A stretch of DNA of 10,321 bases from Gemmatimonadota bacterium (GCA_016209995.1 JACQVC010000183.1:1-10321), one strand, 5' to 3'. Positions 1 through 6,160 are shown, numbered from the stretch's first letter. Translations and numbers: made by a program. The notes: generated by a model not told the origin, from the letters alone.

Positions 1-337
1 CTTCACGGGCGCGCTGCCGGTGTGGCTGTCTCCCGAGCAGGTCCGCGTGGTCCCGGTTTCCGAGGCGTGGGAGGCCAGCGCGGGCGAGCTGGTAGCGGCG
101 CTCCGCCAAGGCCGCGTTCGGGCTACGCTGGATGCCCGTGCCGACACGCTGAACTACCGCATTCGCGATGCCGAGCTGCACAAGATCCCGTACATGGCTG
201 TGATCGGCGAACGCGAAGCGGCGGCCGGAACAGTCGCCGTCCGCCGGCGGGGCGCAGCGACCAAGCAAGAGACCATGGACCGCGACGCGTTCATCGAGCG
301 GGTGGTGCGAGACATCGAGACGAAGGCGCTGCACTGA
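1..337 (+). CDS. thrS: Threonyl-tRNA synthetase, C-terminal part (partial)
   Basis: The reading frame enters from outside the window (first full codon at base 2) and ends at TGA 335-337, giving about 111 residues. The segment ALPVWLSPEQVRVVPVSE is the start of the class II anticodon-binding domain of ThrRS, and LNYRIRDAELHKIPYMAVIGERE is its characteristic core. The chain ends with a short helical tail containing FIERVVRDIE, as in full-length ThrRS. The enzyme charges tRNA-Thr with threonine in the cytoplasm; the domain seen here recognises the anticodon, while the catalytic and editing domains lie upstream of the window. thrS directly upstream of infC-rpmI-rplT is a very common bacterial arrangement, which supports the call. 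A gap of 370 bases with its own promoter-like and terminator signals separates it from infC, so the two are probably not simply co-transcribed. Confidence 0.95.
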   Translation, partial: FTGALPVWLSPEQVRVVPVSEAWEASAGELVAALRQGRVRATLDARADTLNYRIRDAELHKIPYMAVIGEREAAAGTVAVRRRGAATKQETMDRDAFIERVVRDIETKALH

Positions 338-376
338 AGGCTCACCCGCTGGAATGGGGTGGAAGCGTAGGCGGGA

Positions 377-405
377 TTGACGGACGCGGGAAGTTTGCGC
401 ACTAT
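377..405 (+). promoter_or_regulatory. Candidate sigma70-type promoter for the infC operon leader
   Basis: TTGACG (377-382) matches five of six bases of the -35 consensus. CACTAT (400-405) lies 17 bases downstream and keeps the key A at position 2 and T at position 6 of the -10 box. A transcript would start near 411-413, just before the first of several strong helices, and would carry a leader of roughly 295 bases to infC. The match is by eye only; the -10 element is weak and the lineage's promoter preferences are not known here. Confidence 0.4.
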
Positions 406-427
406 TGAACTTCGACAATTCGACGAA

Positions 428-576
428 GTGAGCGGGCTTGTGTCCGCTCCACCTTTCGGCGCTGCCGGCTCACGGGTTCCGGAGCGGCGCCGCCGGGTAA
501 GCGCGGAGGCGGTTTCCAATCGCACGTGATGCGATAGAGCGCCTTGCCTGGTCACCCGGACGATTCCGGGTTTTTT
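428..576 (+). promoter_or_regulatory. Structured attenuator-like leader upstream of infC
   Basis: This part of the 370-base thrS-infC gap folds into consecutive helices by hand. Helix 1 pairs AGCGG (431-435) with CCGCT (444-448) and GTG with CAC outside. Helix 2 pairs CGGCGCTGC (457-465) with GCGGCGCCG (484-492) over nine pairs. Helix 3 abuts it: 493-500 with 544-551 and GCGC 501-504 with GCGC 539-542, with two G-U pairs and one bulge, enclosing a hairpin ATCGCA/TGCGAT (519-535). Helix 4 is the terminator at 554-571. CCGGGT (493-498) is also complementary to ACCCGG (554-559), so the base of helix 3 could act as an antiterminator by taking the 5' arm of the terminator. infC-rpmI-rplT operons are known to be feedback regulated, by L20 or IF3 in studied species. 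The fold is seen; the switching and the ligand are inferred. I found no T-box hallmark (TGGNACCGCG). Confidence 0.55.
554..576 (+). terminator. Intrinsic terminator (in the infC leader)
   Basis: A perfect 7-bp GC-rich stem, ACCCGGA (554-560) with TCCGGGT (565-571), closes a CGAT loop and is followed at once by six T residues (571-576). It sits 217 bases after the thrS stop and 132 bases before the infC start. That is far for a simple thrS terminator and well placed for an attenuator behind the promoter candidate at 377-405. Termination of thrS read-through transcripts here is the simpler alternative, and both may apply. Confidence 0.85.
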
Positions 577-617
577 GTTGTTCCGCCGATCTGCTACGCA
601 TGGACGGGCGGATCGGT

Positions 618-653
618 CTCACCCGCTGATCCGCTAACACGCTGACCCGCTGG
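618..653 (+). repeat. 8-nt-period intergenic repeat, copy run A
   Basis: Four consecutive units of eight bases (CTCACCCG, CTGATCCG, CTAACACG, CTGACCCG) plus a partial CTGG lie between the leader terminator and infC. The consensus CTRACCCG recurs in a cleaner run at 6219-6250. A unit and a half, CTCACCCG then CTGG, also occurs at 341-352 just after the thrS stop. All three copies are intergenic. I know of no function for it; it could be a dispersed microsatellite-like family or a protein-binding array. Confidence 0.6.
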
Positions 654-693
654 GGAGGGGAGGCGAAGGGCGGAAGCGGAGTTCTCGTAACGC

Positions 694-710
694 GGAGGTA
701 CGCCGCCATA
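694..710 (+). promoter_or_regulatory. infC ribosome binding site with AUA start codon
   Basis: GGAGG (694-698) is followed after nine bases by ATA (708-710), in frame with IF3. No ATG, GTG or TTG exists in this frame between the upstream stop TGA (627-629) and GTG 756. The residues encoded from 711 (KEQRVRVNRQIRIS) match the normal IF3 N-terminus, so translation must begin upstream of 756. The Shine-Dalgarno spacing points to the AUA. Non-AUG/GUG/UUG starts (AUU in Escherichia coli) are a known feature of infC and let IF3 discriminate against its own mRNA. Confidence 0.8.
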
Positions 711-1220
711 AAAGAGCAAAGGGTCCGCGTCAACCGACAGATCCGCATCAGTCCCGTGCGGCTGATCGACGACGAGGGCGTGCAGGTCGGGATCGTGGAC
801 ATTGAAACCGCCCTGAACTCGGCCACTCAACGCGGGTTGGACCTCGTCGAGGTCGCGCCGGACGCGCGGCCACCTGTGGTCCGCATCATGGACTACGGGA
901 AGTACAAGTACGAGCAGGCGCGCAAGGCTCGCGAAGCCAGGAAGAAGCAGCACCAGATCCACATCAAGGAGGTCAAGTTCCGGCCCGGGATCGAGGAGCA
1001 CGACTTCGAGTTCAAGTGCCGCCATGCCCGGCGCTTCCTCGAGGAAGGGAACAAGGTCAAGGTGACCGTGATGTTCCGGGGTCGTCAGATGGCCCATCCT
1101 GAGTTCGGCGTGGAGGTCCTCGAGAGGGTGGCGGAGGTGTTGGATGACGTGGGGAAGGTCGAGGCGGCCGCCGCGATGGATGGTCGGAATCTGACCCTGG
1201 TGATGGCGCCGCGAAAATAG
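708..1220 (+). CDS. infC: Translation initiation factor IF-3
   Basis: IF3 binds the 30S subunit, prevents premature joining of 50S and proofreads start codon and initiator tRNA choice. With the AUA start the protein has 170 residues, close to the 180 of E. coli. The N-terminal domain shows VRVNRQIRISPVRLIDDEG, then GLDLVEVAPDARPPVVRIMDYGKYKYE leading into the basic interdomain helix (KARKAREARKKQ, about residues 70-82). The C-terminal domain starts at IHIKEVKFRPGIEEHDFEFK and includes GNKVKVTVMFRGRQMAHPEFG. A start at GTG 756 would delete 16 residues including the conserved VNRQIR segment. The gene is first in an infC-rpmI-rplT unit and ends at TAG 1218-1220, 37 bases before rpmI. The leader at 428-576 and the rare start codon suggest control both by attenuation and by IF3 itself. 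Family assignment is certain; the exact start is strongly supported but not proven. Confidence 0.95.
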   Translation: MKEQRVRVNRQIRISPVRLIDDEGVQVGIVDIETALNSATQRGLDLVEVAPDARPPVVRIMDYGKYKYEQARKAREARKKQHQIHIKEVKFRPGIEEHDFEFKCRHARRFLEEGNKVKVTVMFRGRQMAHPEFGVEVLERVAEVLDDVGKVEAAAAMDGRNLTLVMAPRK

Positions 1221-1257
1221 CAGGACGTACGGTCGCAAGCGGTAGGCGGAGGTTACG

Positions 1258-1455
1258 ATGCCGAAGATGAAAACACATAGAGGCGCGGCGAAGCGGTTGA
1301 AGCGCAGCGGCAGCGGGAAGCTGGTGCGCCACCGTGCCAACAAGAGTCACATCCTCACCAAGAAGGACAGGAAGCGGAAGCGGCGTCTGCGGAAGGCAAC
1401 TTTGGTTTCGGCGGCCGACGTGAGACGCCTGAAGCGCCTGCTTCCCGGTACCTGA
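1258..1455 (+). CDS. rpmI: 50S ribosomal protein L35
   Basis: A very basic protein of 65 residues, the usual length for bL35. It begins [21 protein letters not shown] and continues with [25 protein letters not shown], both family signatures. L35 is a structural component of the large ribosomal subunit. ATG 1258 is preceded by GGAGG (1248-1252) with a five-base spacer. The stop TGA (1453-1455) overlaps the Shine-Dalgarno sequence of rplT, which suggests translational coupling. It lies in the canonical position between infC and rplT. Confidence 0.97.
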   Translation: MPKMKTHRGAAKRLKRSGSGKLVRHRANKSHILTKKDRKRKRRLRKATLVSAADVRRLKRLLPGT

Positions 1456-1468
1456 GGAGCGAACATAC

Positions 1469-1831
1469 ATGCCCCGGGCCACGCACGCCGTAGCGCGCAG
1501 GAAGCGCAAGAAGAAGCTGCTCAAGCACGCCAAAGGCTATTTCGGCGGGCGGAAGAACCTGTACCGAGTGGCGAAGGACGCGGTCGAGAAGGGGTGGGAG
1601 CATGCGTACCGCCACCGCCGCACGAAGAAGCGGGAATTCCGCAGGCTGTGGATCGCGCGGATCAATGCGGCGGCTCGGATGCACGATCTTTCGTACAGCC
1701 GCTTCATTAACGGGCTGAAGCTGGCCGGCATCGAGCTCGACCGGAAGGCGCTCTCGGAGCTGGCGGTCCGCGAGCCGGCCGCGTTTGCGGCCCTGGCCGT
1801 GCGGGCCAAGGCACGCCTCGGGGCGCAGTGA
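1469..1831 (+). CDS. rplT: 50S ribosomal protein L20
   Basis: A 120-residue basic protein of standard length for bL20. Family features are [30 protein letters not shown] at the N-terminus, the long helix with [24 protein letters not shown], then [25 protein letters not shown] in the globular C-terminal domain. L20 is needed early in 50S assembly. In characterised bacteria it represses its own operon by binding the leader mRNA, so it is a candidate ligand for the structured leader at 428-576; that link is inferred. ATG 1469 follows GAGGAG (1454-1459) at nine bases. The gene ends 86 bases before pheS. Confidence 0.97.
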   Translation: MPRATHAVARRKRKKKLLKHAKGYFGGRKNLYRVAKDAVEKGWEHAYRHRRTKKREFRRLWIARINAAARMHDLSYSRFINGLKLAGIELDRKALSELAVREPAAFAALAVRAKARLGAQ

Positions 1832-1917
1832 GCCGACCCGTCACGAAATAACCGTCAGATTCTTCCCGCTGCGGGCTGCCCTGGCTTCGCGGCACCCCTT
1901 CGCGTCCCATTCGCGCC

Positions 1918-2949
1918 ATGATCGAGTCGTTGCTCAAAGGACTGGCGGTTCTGGAGCGCGAGGCGCTGGACGCTGTCGCCACCGCAGGTGACGCGGACAC
2001 GCTCGAGCAGGTGCGGATCCTCTACCTGGGTCGGAAGGACGGGAAGGTCTCCGCGATTCTGCGCGCGCTCGCCGAGCTGGACCCCGAGATCCGCCCTCGG
2101 GTCGGAAGCGAAGCGAATCGGGTGCGGGATGTCATTCGCGACGCGCTCGAGCGGCGCACGACGGAACTGACCGCGCTCGCCGGCCGGCCGCGCGAGGGGC
2201 CCGACGATCTGACGCTACCAGGTCGGGCTCGCTGGGTGGGTGGGCTGCATCCCGTCACTCGGGTGATCGACGAGATCTGCCGCATCTTCGCATCGCTCGG
2301 CTTCACGCGGGCTCGCGGGCCGGAAGCGGAGACCGAGTGGTACAACTTCGTGGCCCTGAATACGCCGCTCGATCATCCCGCCGCGGATATGCAGGCCACG
2401 CTCTACCTGTCCGGGAATATCCTCCTGCGCAGTCACACGTCACCCGTGCAGGTGCGGGTCATGGAGCGGCATCAGCCGCCGATCCGCATTCTGGCTCCGG
2501 GAATGGTCTACCGTCGCGACGCGCCGGACGCCTCCCATCTGCCTGCCTTCTCCCAGATCGAGGGGCTGGCCGTGGACGGAGGCGTCACGTTCGTGGACCT
2601 GAAAGCCGTTCTGGGCGAATTCGCGCACCGCTTCTTCGGGCCCGAGACCCGCGTGCGCTTTCGCCCCTCCTTCTTCCCCTTCACGGAACCGAGTGCCGAG
2701 GTGGACGTGAGCTGCATCATCTGCGGGGGGTCCGGGTGCGCCGCGTGCAAGGGAACGGGCTGGATGGAGATCATGGGGGCGGGAATGGTGGATCCGGCGG
2801 TCTTCGAGGCCGTGGGCTACGATCCCCAGCGGTATACCGGCTACGCCTTTGGGATGGGGCCTCATCGGATTGCCTTGCTCAAGTATGGGATCCCCGACAT
2901 CCGCCTCTTCCACGAGAACGACGTCCGGTTCCTCGAGCAGTTCCGATGA
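1918..2949 (+). CDS. pheS: Phenylalanyl-tRNA synthetase alpha subunit
   Basis: A 343-residue catalytic subunit of the heterotetrameric PheRS, which charges tRNA-Phe. An N-terminal coiled coil (about residues 1-90, with LYLGRKDGKVSAILRAL) is followed by the class II core: GGLHPVTRV (H111), NTPLDHPA, LLRSHTSPVQ, MVYRRDAPDASHLPAFSQIEGL and RFRPSFFPFTEPSAEVDV. Motif 3 reads GYAFGMGPHRIALLKYGIPDIR with its conserved Arg at about 317; the residues PH at 315-316 differ from the commoner VE. Four cysteines form two CxxC pairs (266/269 and 274/277) in the segment between FTEPSAEVDV and GTGWMEIMGAGMV. ATG 1918 is the only canonical start after the in-frame TAA at 1849. It lacks a recognisable Shine-Dalgarno sequence, unlike most neighbours. 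The stop overlaps the pheT start as ATGA. Confidence 0.97.
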   Translation: MIESLLKGLAVLEREALDAVATAGDADTLEQVRILYLGRKDGKVSAILRALAELDPEIRPRVGSEANRVRDVIRDALERRTTELTALAGRPREGPDDLTLPGRARWVGGLHPVTRVIDEICRIFASLGFTRARGPEAETEWYNFVALNTPLDHPAADMQATLYLSGNILLRSHTSPVQVRVMERHQPPIRILAPGMVYRRDAPDASHLPAFSQIEGLAVDGGVTFVDLKAVLGEFAHRFFGPETRVRFRPSFFPFTEPSAEVDVSCIICGGSGCAACKGTGWMEIMGAGMVDPAVFEAVGYDPQRYTGYAFGMGPHRIALLKYGIPDIRLFHENDVRFLEQFR

Positions 2950-5384
2950 ACATCTCGTACCGTTGGCTGCGTGCGCTGGCGCCCGAGCTGCGGGACAGTC
3001 CGCAGGAGGTGGCGGACCGGCTCACCATGTACGGCGCCCCCGTGGACGAGATCGTACGCCTTGGCGAGGGGTTGGGCGACATCCTGATCGCGCGCGTCGA
3101 GTCCGTGCGCCGCCATCCGAACGCCGACCGCCTGACGCTTTGCGAAGTCAGCGCCGGTGGGGAGGTGGTGCGCGTCGTGTGCGGCGCGCCGAACGTGCGC
3201 GCGGGAGCGTGGTACCCGTACGTCCCGGCTGGCGGTGTGCTCCCCAACGGGGTCCGCATCCAACAGACCAGGATCCGCGGTGAGGAGTCCAACGGCATGC
3301 TGTGCAGCGAGGCCGAGCTGGGGCTGGGGCGCGATCAGGGGGGCATCCTCGAGCTGCACGGCACCTTCGAGCCGGGTGAGCGGTTCGTCGAGGCGCTGGC
3401 TCTCGATGATCACCGGTTCGTCGTGGACGTGACGCCGAATCGGCCCGATCTGCTGTCGCACGTCGGCATTGCGCGCGAGCTGGCGCACGGCGGAGTCGCC
3501 GGCGTCACGCTACCGCCGTTCCCCGCGGGCGCTCAGGCTCGTCGCGCGTCGCGGCGGCGCGGTGGCGCACCGGCGTTCGCGATCGCCGCGGCGGACACGA
3601 TCGGCGAAGTGGACGGCGTGAGCGTGCGGATCGACGATGCGGATCTGTGCCCGCGCTACATGGCGGCCGTGATTCGAGGTGTGCAGGTCGCTCTTTCGCC
3701 GGAATGGCTCGCGGGGCGGCTGCGCGCCGTGGGGGCGCGGCCCATCAACAACGTGGTGGATGCGACCAACTACGTGCTCTCCGAGCTGGGCCAGCCGCTG
3801 CATGCTTTCGATCTCGACCGCCTGGCCGGCCCCGCGATCGTCGTCCGGCGAGCGCGTGCGGGCGAAGGGCTTACGACGCTCGACGGCCAGGCTCGCAAGC
3901 TCGAGCCCGACATGCTGGCGATCTGCGACGCCGAGCGGCCCGTCGCCGTGGCCGGGGTCATGGGCGGCTCGGAATCCGAAGTATCGAGCACGACGACCAA
4001 CGTGCTCATCGAGTGTGCTCTCTTCGACCCGAAGTCGGTGCGCCGCACGCGGAAGGCACTCGATTTGTCCACGGATGCCAGTTACCGCTTCGAGCGCGGT
4101 GTTGATCCCACCGGGCTTCCCATGGCCCTGCGGCGTGTCGTTCACCTGATCGTGACGGTGGCCGGTGGTAAGACGACGGCCGCCGCTACGGACGTGTGCC
4201 CGCGCCCCGCCTCGCCCGTGGTCATCGATCTGCGGCCCCAGCGAGTTGCCCAGGTGCTGGGGATCGAGTGCAACGCGTCCAGCGTGCGCGCTCAGCTCAA
4301 GCCGCTGGGGTTCCAGGTGAAGCCCGGGCGGCGAGGCTTCCTCCGCGTCACGGTTCCGGGGTGGCGGAGCTACGATGTGACTCGCGAAGTAGACCTCATC
4401 GAGGAGGTGGCGCGCCGCTACGGCTACGATCGCTTCCCCGCTGACCTGCGTCCGTACCGGCCGGGGACCGTTTCTGACGATCCGAGCTTCCAGCGTGAGG
4501 AAGAGCTGCGCAGCGAGCTGGTCGCTTGCGGGCTCCTCGAGGCGCGAACTGCCGCCTTGGTCCCCGGACGCGCGGGCCTGGTGCCGCTCGCGAATCCCTT
4601 GTCGGCAGAGGAGGGTCACCTGCGGGATGCCCTGCTTCCGGGTCTGTTGCGGCGGATCGAGCACAACTTCGGCCGTGGCCTCCGCGATGTGCGGCTCTTC
4701 GAGATCGGCACCATCTTCCGCCCCGGCGCGGCTGGCGGGCAGCCGGTCGAGGCAACGCACCTGGCCATCGTGCTGACAGGGCTGCGCGCGCCCGCGCACT
4801 GGTCGGGGCCCGGCGAGACGATCGACCTCTGGGACGTGCGCGCTCTGCTCGAGCAGGTCCTCGCACCCGCACACTTCTACGGAGCGGAGCTTCACCCGTG
4901 GGCAGGCGACCACGTATACTTCGATCGCGATCTCGCACTGAGCGTTCAGGTGAGTGGTCACGTCATCGGTGAAGGCGGACGTGTCCGACGAGAGGCCGTT
5001 GACGCACCGCCCTGGGCCGGCCCGGTGTGGGGGAGCGAGCTCACGTTGCCGGATCCGCCCCCGCCGCCCCGAATCGTGAAGTTCGAGCCGCTGCCTGCGT
5101 TTCCTGCCGTCGAGCGCGACCTCGCGCTGGTCACGCCGGATGCGGTAGCGGCCGTGCGCGTCGAACGGGCGATCCGCGCAGCGGGCGGTGAGTTCCTTGA
5201 CCATGTGGCTATCTTTGACGTGTATCGCGGACCCGGAATACCGGAGCGCACCCGATCTCTCGCCTTCCGTCTGCGGTTTCGGGCCCCAGACCGCACTCTC
5301 AGGGACGAGGACGCCGATCGGGCTACCGGGGCCATCGTCTCTCATCTCAGGGAGGAGCTCGGTGTCGAGCCGCGAGCACGCTGA
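2946..5384 (+). CDS. pheT: Phenylalanyl-tRNA synthetase beta subunit
   Basis: An 812-residue protein (E. coli 795), full length. ATG 2946 overlaps the pheS stop TGA (2947-2949), typical of coupled pheST. The frame stays open upstream inside pheS, but MNISYRWLRALAPEL is the normal PheT N-terminus. Domains in order: tRNA-binding OB fold (about 45-150, with ILIARVESVRRHPNADRL and ESNGMLCSEAELGLG); B3/B4 editing domain (about 229-385, with RPINNVVDATNYVLSELGQP, VAGVMGGSESEVS and YRFERGVDPT), which hydrolyses mischarged Tyr-tRNA-Phe; B5 domain (about 425-498, ending REVDLIEEVARRYGYDR); a catalytically inactive synthetase-like core (about 500-700); and the C-terminal anticodon-binding FDX-ACB domain (712-808, FPAVERDLALV and RSLAFRLRFRAPDRTL). 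A basic linker with QARRASRRRGG lies between the OB and B3/B4 domains. The last 23 bases overlap the next gene. Confidence 0.97.
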   Translation: MNISYRWLRALAPELRDSPQEVADRLTMYGAPVDEIVRLGEGLGDILIARVESVRRHPNADRLTLCEVSAGGEVVRVVCGAPNVRAGAWYPYVPAGGVLPNGVRIQQTRIRGEESNGMLCSEAELGLGRDQGGILELHGTFEPGERFVEALALDDHRFVVDVTPNRPDLLSHVGIARELAHGGVAGVTLPPFPAGAQARRASRRRGGAPAFAIAAADTIGEVDGVSVRIDDADLCPRYMAAVIRGVQVALSPEWLAGRLRAVGARPINNVVDATNYVLSELGQPLHAFDLDRLAGPAIVVRRARAGEGLTTLDGQARKLEPDMLAICDAERPVAVAGVMGGSESEVSSTTTNVLIECALFDPKSVRRTRKALDLSTDASYRFERGVDPTGLPMALRRVVHLIVTVAGGKTTAAATDVCPRPASPVVIDLRPQRVAQVLGIECNASSVRAQLKPLGFQVKPGRRGFLRVTVPGWRSYDVTREVDLIEEVARRYGYDRFPADLRPYRPGTVSDDPSFQREEELRSELVACGLLEARTAALVPGRAGLVPLANPLSAEEGHLRDALLPGLLRRIEHNFGRGLRDVRLFEIGTIFRPGAAGGQPVEATHLAIVLTGLRAPAHWSGPGETIDLWDVRALLEQVLAPAHFYGAELHPWAGDHVYFDRDLALSVQVSGHVIGEGGRVRREAVDAPPWAGPVWGSELTLPDPPPPPRIVKFEPLPAFPAVERDLALVTPDAVAAVRVERAIRAAGGEFLDHVAIFDVYRGPGIPERTRSLAFRLRFRAPDRTLRDEDADRATGAIVSHLREELGVEPRAR

Positions 5385-5700
5385 AACCGGACCTACCCTC
5401 GCCGGCACCGATCTGGCTCCTACCTGGGTAGCGGTGACTGCCCTCGAATCCGCGGTGAGCCGTGCTATCGACCTCATGGAATCGCTGCGCGGCCATGAGC
5501 AGGAGCTGGAGCGGGAGAAGAACCAGCTCAGGGAAACCATGCGCGGCCTCTCCAGTGGTGAGGTCGACCCCCAGGACCTGCTCACCCGCGTGCGCATATT
5601 GGAGAAAGAGAACGACGAGCTCCGCGGCCGCCTGGATTCCGCGCGGCAGGCCGTGGAGCGCCTGCTCGCCAAGATCCGCTTCCTCGAGGAGCAACGGTGA
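5362..5700 (+). CDS. ZapB-like coiled-coil protein upstream of zapA
   Basis: A 112-residue protein with a likely GTG start at 5362, directly behind a strong Shine-Dalgarno run, AGGGAGGAG (5349-5357). It overlaps the end of pheT by 23 bases and ends at TGA 5698-5700. After about 25 polar residues the sequence is almost entirely heptad-like helix: ALESAVSRAIDLMESLRGHEQELEREKNQL, a short break at SSGEVDPQD, then VRILEKENDELRGRLDSARQAVERLLAKIRFLEE. No enzymatic motif, signal peptide or membrane segment is visible. Coiled-coil proteins of this size next to zapA are commonly annotated as cell division protein ZapB, which tethers Z-ring components through coiled-coil contacts. The position before zapA supports a division role, but coiled coils are weak evidence of homology. 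Later in-frame starts (GTG 5434, ATG 5476) are possible and would keep the coiled coil. Confidence 0.75.
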   Translation: MSSREHAETGPTLAGTDLAPTWVAVTALESAVSRAIDLMESLRGHEQELEREKNQLRETMRGLSSGEVDPQDLLTRVRILEKENDELRGRLDSARQAVERLLAKIRFLEEQR

Positions 5701-5865
5701 ACCGTAGCGAAGCGAAGGTCAGCGAAGGGGAGGGGAGAGGGGTGGGCGGAGCAAAGGAAGGGGGATGGTGTGGGAGCTAACTAACCGTAGCGAAGCGAAG
5801 GTCAGCAAAGGGGAGGGAGAGGGGGGGAGCCGGTGAGAGGAGCGGCGTGGTATGGGAGCTAACGA
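5700..5865 (+). repeat. Imperfect 83-bp tandem duplication before zapA
   Basis: Two adjacent copies start at 5700 and 5783. Their first 24 bases are identical (AACCGTAGCGAAGC followed by GAAGGTCAGC), then come a one-base change and a matching GGGGAGGG tract. The middle is diverged and very purine-rich. Both copies end in TGGGAGCTAAC (5771-5781 and 5853-5863). Copy 1 begins at the last base of the stop of the ZapB-like gene. Copy 2 contains the zapA Shine-Dalgarno sequence and its first codons. In copy 1 the equivalent codons read GTG GGA GCT AAC TAA (5770-5784), a dead copy of the zapA start. The purine bias on the + strand is unlike the flanking coding DNA. It fills the 151-base gap before zapA. 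Confidence 0.85.
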
Positions 5866-6160
5866 CACGGCCAGGATGCACACGGTCACGGTGCGAATCG
5901 CTGGTGAAGAGCACAGCATTCGCTCGGAGGCGGAACCCGAGCACACCCGAGCCTGCGCCGAGCACGTGGACCGGGCCATTGCAGCGGTCCAGGAACGGGT
6001 CAGCCTGGTCGATCCTCACAAAGCTGCCATCCTGGCAGCGCTTTCCATTACCGATGAGCTTTTTCGCGTGCACGCGGAACTGGAGCGCCTGAGCGCTGAC
6101 CTGGCGGGTCGACTGGACGGCCTGCGCCGCCGGGTCGAGGAGGTGATGGACGGTCGTTAG
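5852..6160 (+). CDS. zapA: Cell division protein ZapA
   Basis: A 102-residue protein. HTVTVRIAGEEHSIRSEAEPEHTRACAEHVDRAI is the typical N-terminal ZapA globular domain, and DPHKAAILAALSITDELFRVHAELERLSADLAGRLDGLRRRVEEV is the long C-terminal helix that forms the tetrameric coiled coil. ZapA binds FtsZ at mid-cell and bundles protofilaments, usually with ZapB. ATG 5852 is chosen because GAGAGGAG (5835-5842) lies nine bases upstream. The inner ATG 5876 would give the minimal family N-terminus but has no well-spaced Shine-Dalgarno. The first four codons lie in copy 2 of the tandem repeat, so the N-terminal MGAN may be recently acquired and variable. The gene stands between a ZapB-like gene and a 6S RNA candidate. 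Confidence 0.9.
   Translation: MGANDTARMHTVTVRIAGEEHSIRSEAEPEHTRACAEHVDRAIAAVQERVSLVDPHKAAILAALSITDELFRVHAELERLSADLAGRLDGLRRRVEEVMDGR

Noticed and set aside
412..576. T-box riboswitch, suggested by a terminator between two aminoacylation/translation genes
   Set aside because: No TGGNACCGCG T-box sequence or AGTA-type specifier-loop motif could be found.
600..629. Nine-codon ORF (MDGRIGLTR) between the leader terminator and infC, a possible leader peptide
   Set aside because: No Shine-Dalgarno sequence, no run of regulatory codons, and it lies downstream of the terminator it would have to control.
756..758. GTG as the infC start
   Set aside because: It would remove the conserved VRVNRQIR segment of IF3 and has no properly spaced Shine-Dalgarno sequence.
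594..1343. Antisense open frame of 249 codons opposite infC and rpmI
   Set aside because: It is a shadow of the two translation genes, with no coherent domain and an implausible composition.
2337..2945. Upstream extension of the pheT frame inside pheS
   Set aside because: The extension is out-of-frame pheS sequence; MNISYRWL at 2946 is the true PheT N-terminus and the ATGA overlap is typical.
5188..5361. Longer N-terminus for the ZapB-like protein, reading back into pheT
   Set aside because: These codons are out-of-frame pheT sequence. The strong Shine-Dalgarno at 5349-5357 points to GTG 5362.
3510..5672. Antisense open frame of 720 codons opposite pheT
   Set aside because: Its length follows from GC-rich codon use in pheT. 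The translation shows no recognisable domain, and pheT on the other strand has full-length homology-type motifs.
5765..5836. Micro-ORF beginning MVWELT within the tandem repeat
   Set aside because: It arises from the duplicated purine-rich DNA. The similar MVWELT start at 5847 is in a different frame from zapA, and there is no sign of selection for a peptide.
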